This document shows positions 63,683 through 64,000 of a stretch of DNA of 64,000 bases, piece by piece. Origin of the DNA: an uncultured Gammaproteobacteria bacterium (GTDB taxonomy: Bacteria > Pseudomonadota > Gammaproteobacteria > Steroidobacterales > GCA-2729495); contig CAKZWQ010000028.1 in the NCBI GenBank assembly GCA_937921935.1, positions 1 to 64,000 on the forward strand. The letters are read 5' to 3'. Below the pieces are notes generated by a model. It was not told the origin of the DNA. It saw only the letters and a program-made list of their open reading frames with translations, and did no database searches. The translations under genes and the position numbers were made by a program. Numbering within the stretch: the first letter of the stretch is position 1; every line of letters begins with the position of its first letter.

Positions 63683-64000
63683 ATGAGCGAACAGGTAGCA
63701 GTAATGGCTGACCATGACCGGCTGGCGCGGGCGAAAGCCCTGGCCGAGCCCGTCATCAGTTGCGTCGGAGAAATTTTGCTGGGCAAGGATCATGAAATCC
63801 GTCTGGCCATGACTTGCCTGCTAGCCCGCGGGCACCTGCTCATCGAGGATCTACCCGGGGTCGGCAAGACTTTGTTCGCCCGTTCTCTTGCAGGCGCGCT
63901 GGGCCTGGAATTTCGTCGCATCCAGTTCACCAGCGATCTATTGCCGGCCGATGTGATCGGCGTGTCCGTATTCGAGCAAGGCACCAATGAATTTCGCTTT
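63683..64000 (+). CDS. MoxR-family AAA+ ATPase (cut by window end)
   Basis: The first 106 codons of an open frame that continues beyond the window. Translation from ATG 63683 gives an N-terminal helical segment with [18 protein letters not shown], then [18 protein letters not shown] (Walker A) and [20 protein letters not shown], all typical of MoxR ATPases. These usually work as chaperones with a DUF58/vWA protein encoded next. The start is supported by a Met with a short upstream gap of 111 nt after valS. Confidence 0.93.
   Translation, partial: MSEQVAVMADHDRLARAKALAEPVISCVGEILLGKDHEIRLAMTCLLARGHLLIEDLPGVGKTLFARSLAGALGLEFRRIQFTSDLLPADVIGVSVFEQGTNEFRF

Overview
This 64 kb window is a GC-rich chromosomal segment of a gammaproteobacterium and is almost entirely coding. 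The gene order supports this. It carries the block queG / nnr-tsaE-amiB-mutL-miaA-hfq-hflX-hflK-hflC-yjeT-purA, the block rnr-rlmB-rpsF-rpsR-rplI-dnaB, the block ffh-rpsP-rimM-trmD-rplS, the pair dapA / gcvR-bcp, and pcnB-folK-panB-panC, all familiar from Escherichia, Pseudomonas and Xanthomonas relatives. Several details point away from Enterobacterales and towards a Xanthomonadales/Chromatiales-like or uncultivated marine lineage: an Rrf2-type SUF regulator, SufU instead of SufE, a TatT-type TRAP transporter, a deoxynucleoside kinase between folK and panB, a DUF6279 lipoprotein and no priB. I cannot name the species. No prophage, insertion sequence or CRISPR array was seen.

Layout. 1-5.5 kb: tRNA-Ser(GGA), a small BamC-like lipoprotein, dapA, gcvR, bcp, the periplasmic protease bepA, mlaA and a stand-alone mlaC. 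5.8-12.7 kb: an IscR-type operator and a tightly coupled SUF iron-sulfur operon (regulator-sufB-C-D-S-U-T), then sixA. 12.7-19.5 kb: sppA, a PQQ-type sugar dehydrogenase-like lipoprotein, and a four-gene TRAP transporter with a TatT lipoprotein. 19.5-25.8 kb: rplS-trmD-rimM-rpsP, ffh, corB and radA. 25.9-30 kb: a CHASE2 Ser/Thr kinase, a PP2C phosphatase and a double-FHA protein, the main accessory signalling cassette. 30-36.7 kb: dnaB and the L9/S18/S6 group, rlmB and rnr. 36.8-39.3 kb: tRNA-Leu(CAG) with a duplicated 3' end, a membrane-anchored SDR and a DUF6279 lipoprotein. 39.3-51.9 kb: the purA to queG block. 52-57 kb: an exported protein with a PEP-CTERM-like tail, the pantothenate/folate genes and pcnB. 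57-64 kb: tRNA-Glu(CTC), an RDD protein, lptF without lptG, pepA-holC-valS and the start of a moxR gene.

How the parts work together. Most genes are housekeeping: lysine, pantothenate and folate synthesis, tRNA and rRNA modification, replication, repair, envelope lipid and LPS transport, and Fe-S assembly. The most distinctive systems are the kinase/phosphatase/FHA module, whose three genes contain all parts of a phospho-threonine circuit, and the TatT-TRAP importer, whose lipoprotein is expected to load or store the ligand for the periplasmic binding protein. I saw no wholly unknown system. The best leads are the kinase cassette, the tail of the exported protein at 52 kb, the acidic tails encoded on ribosomal proteins S6 and L9, and the tRNA-Leu duplication scar.
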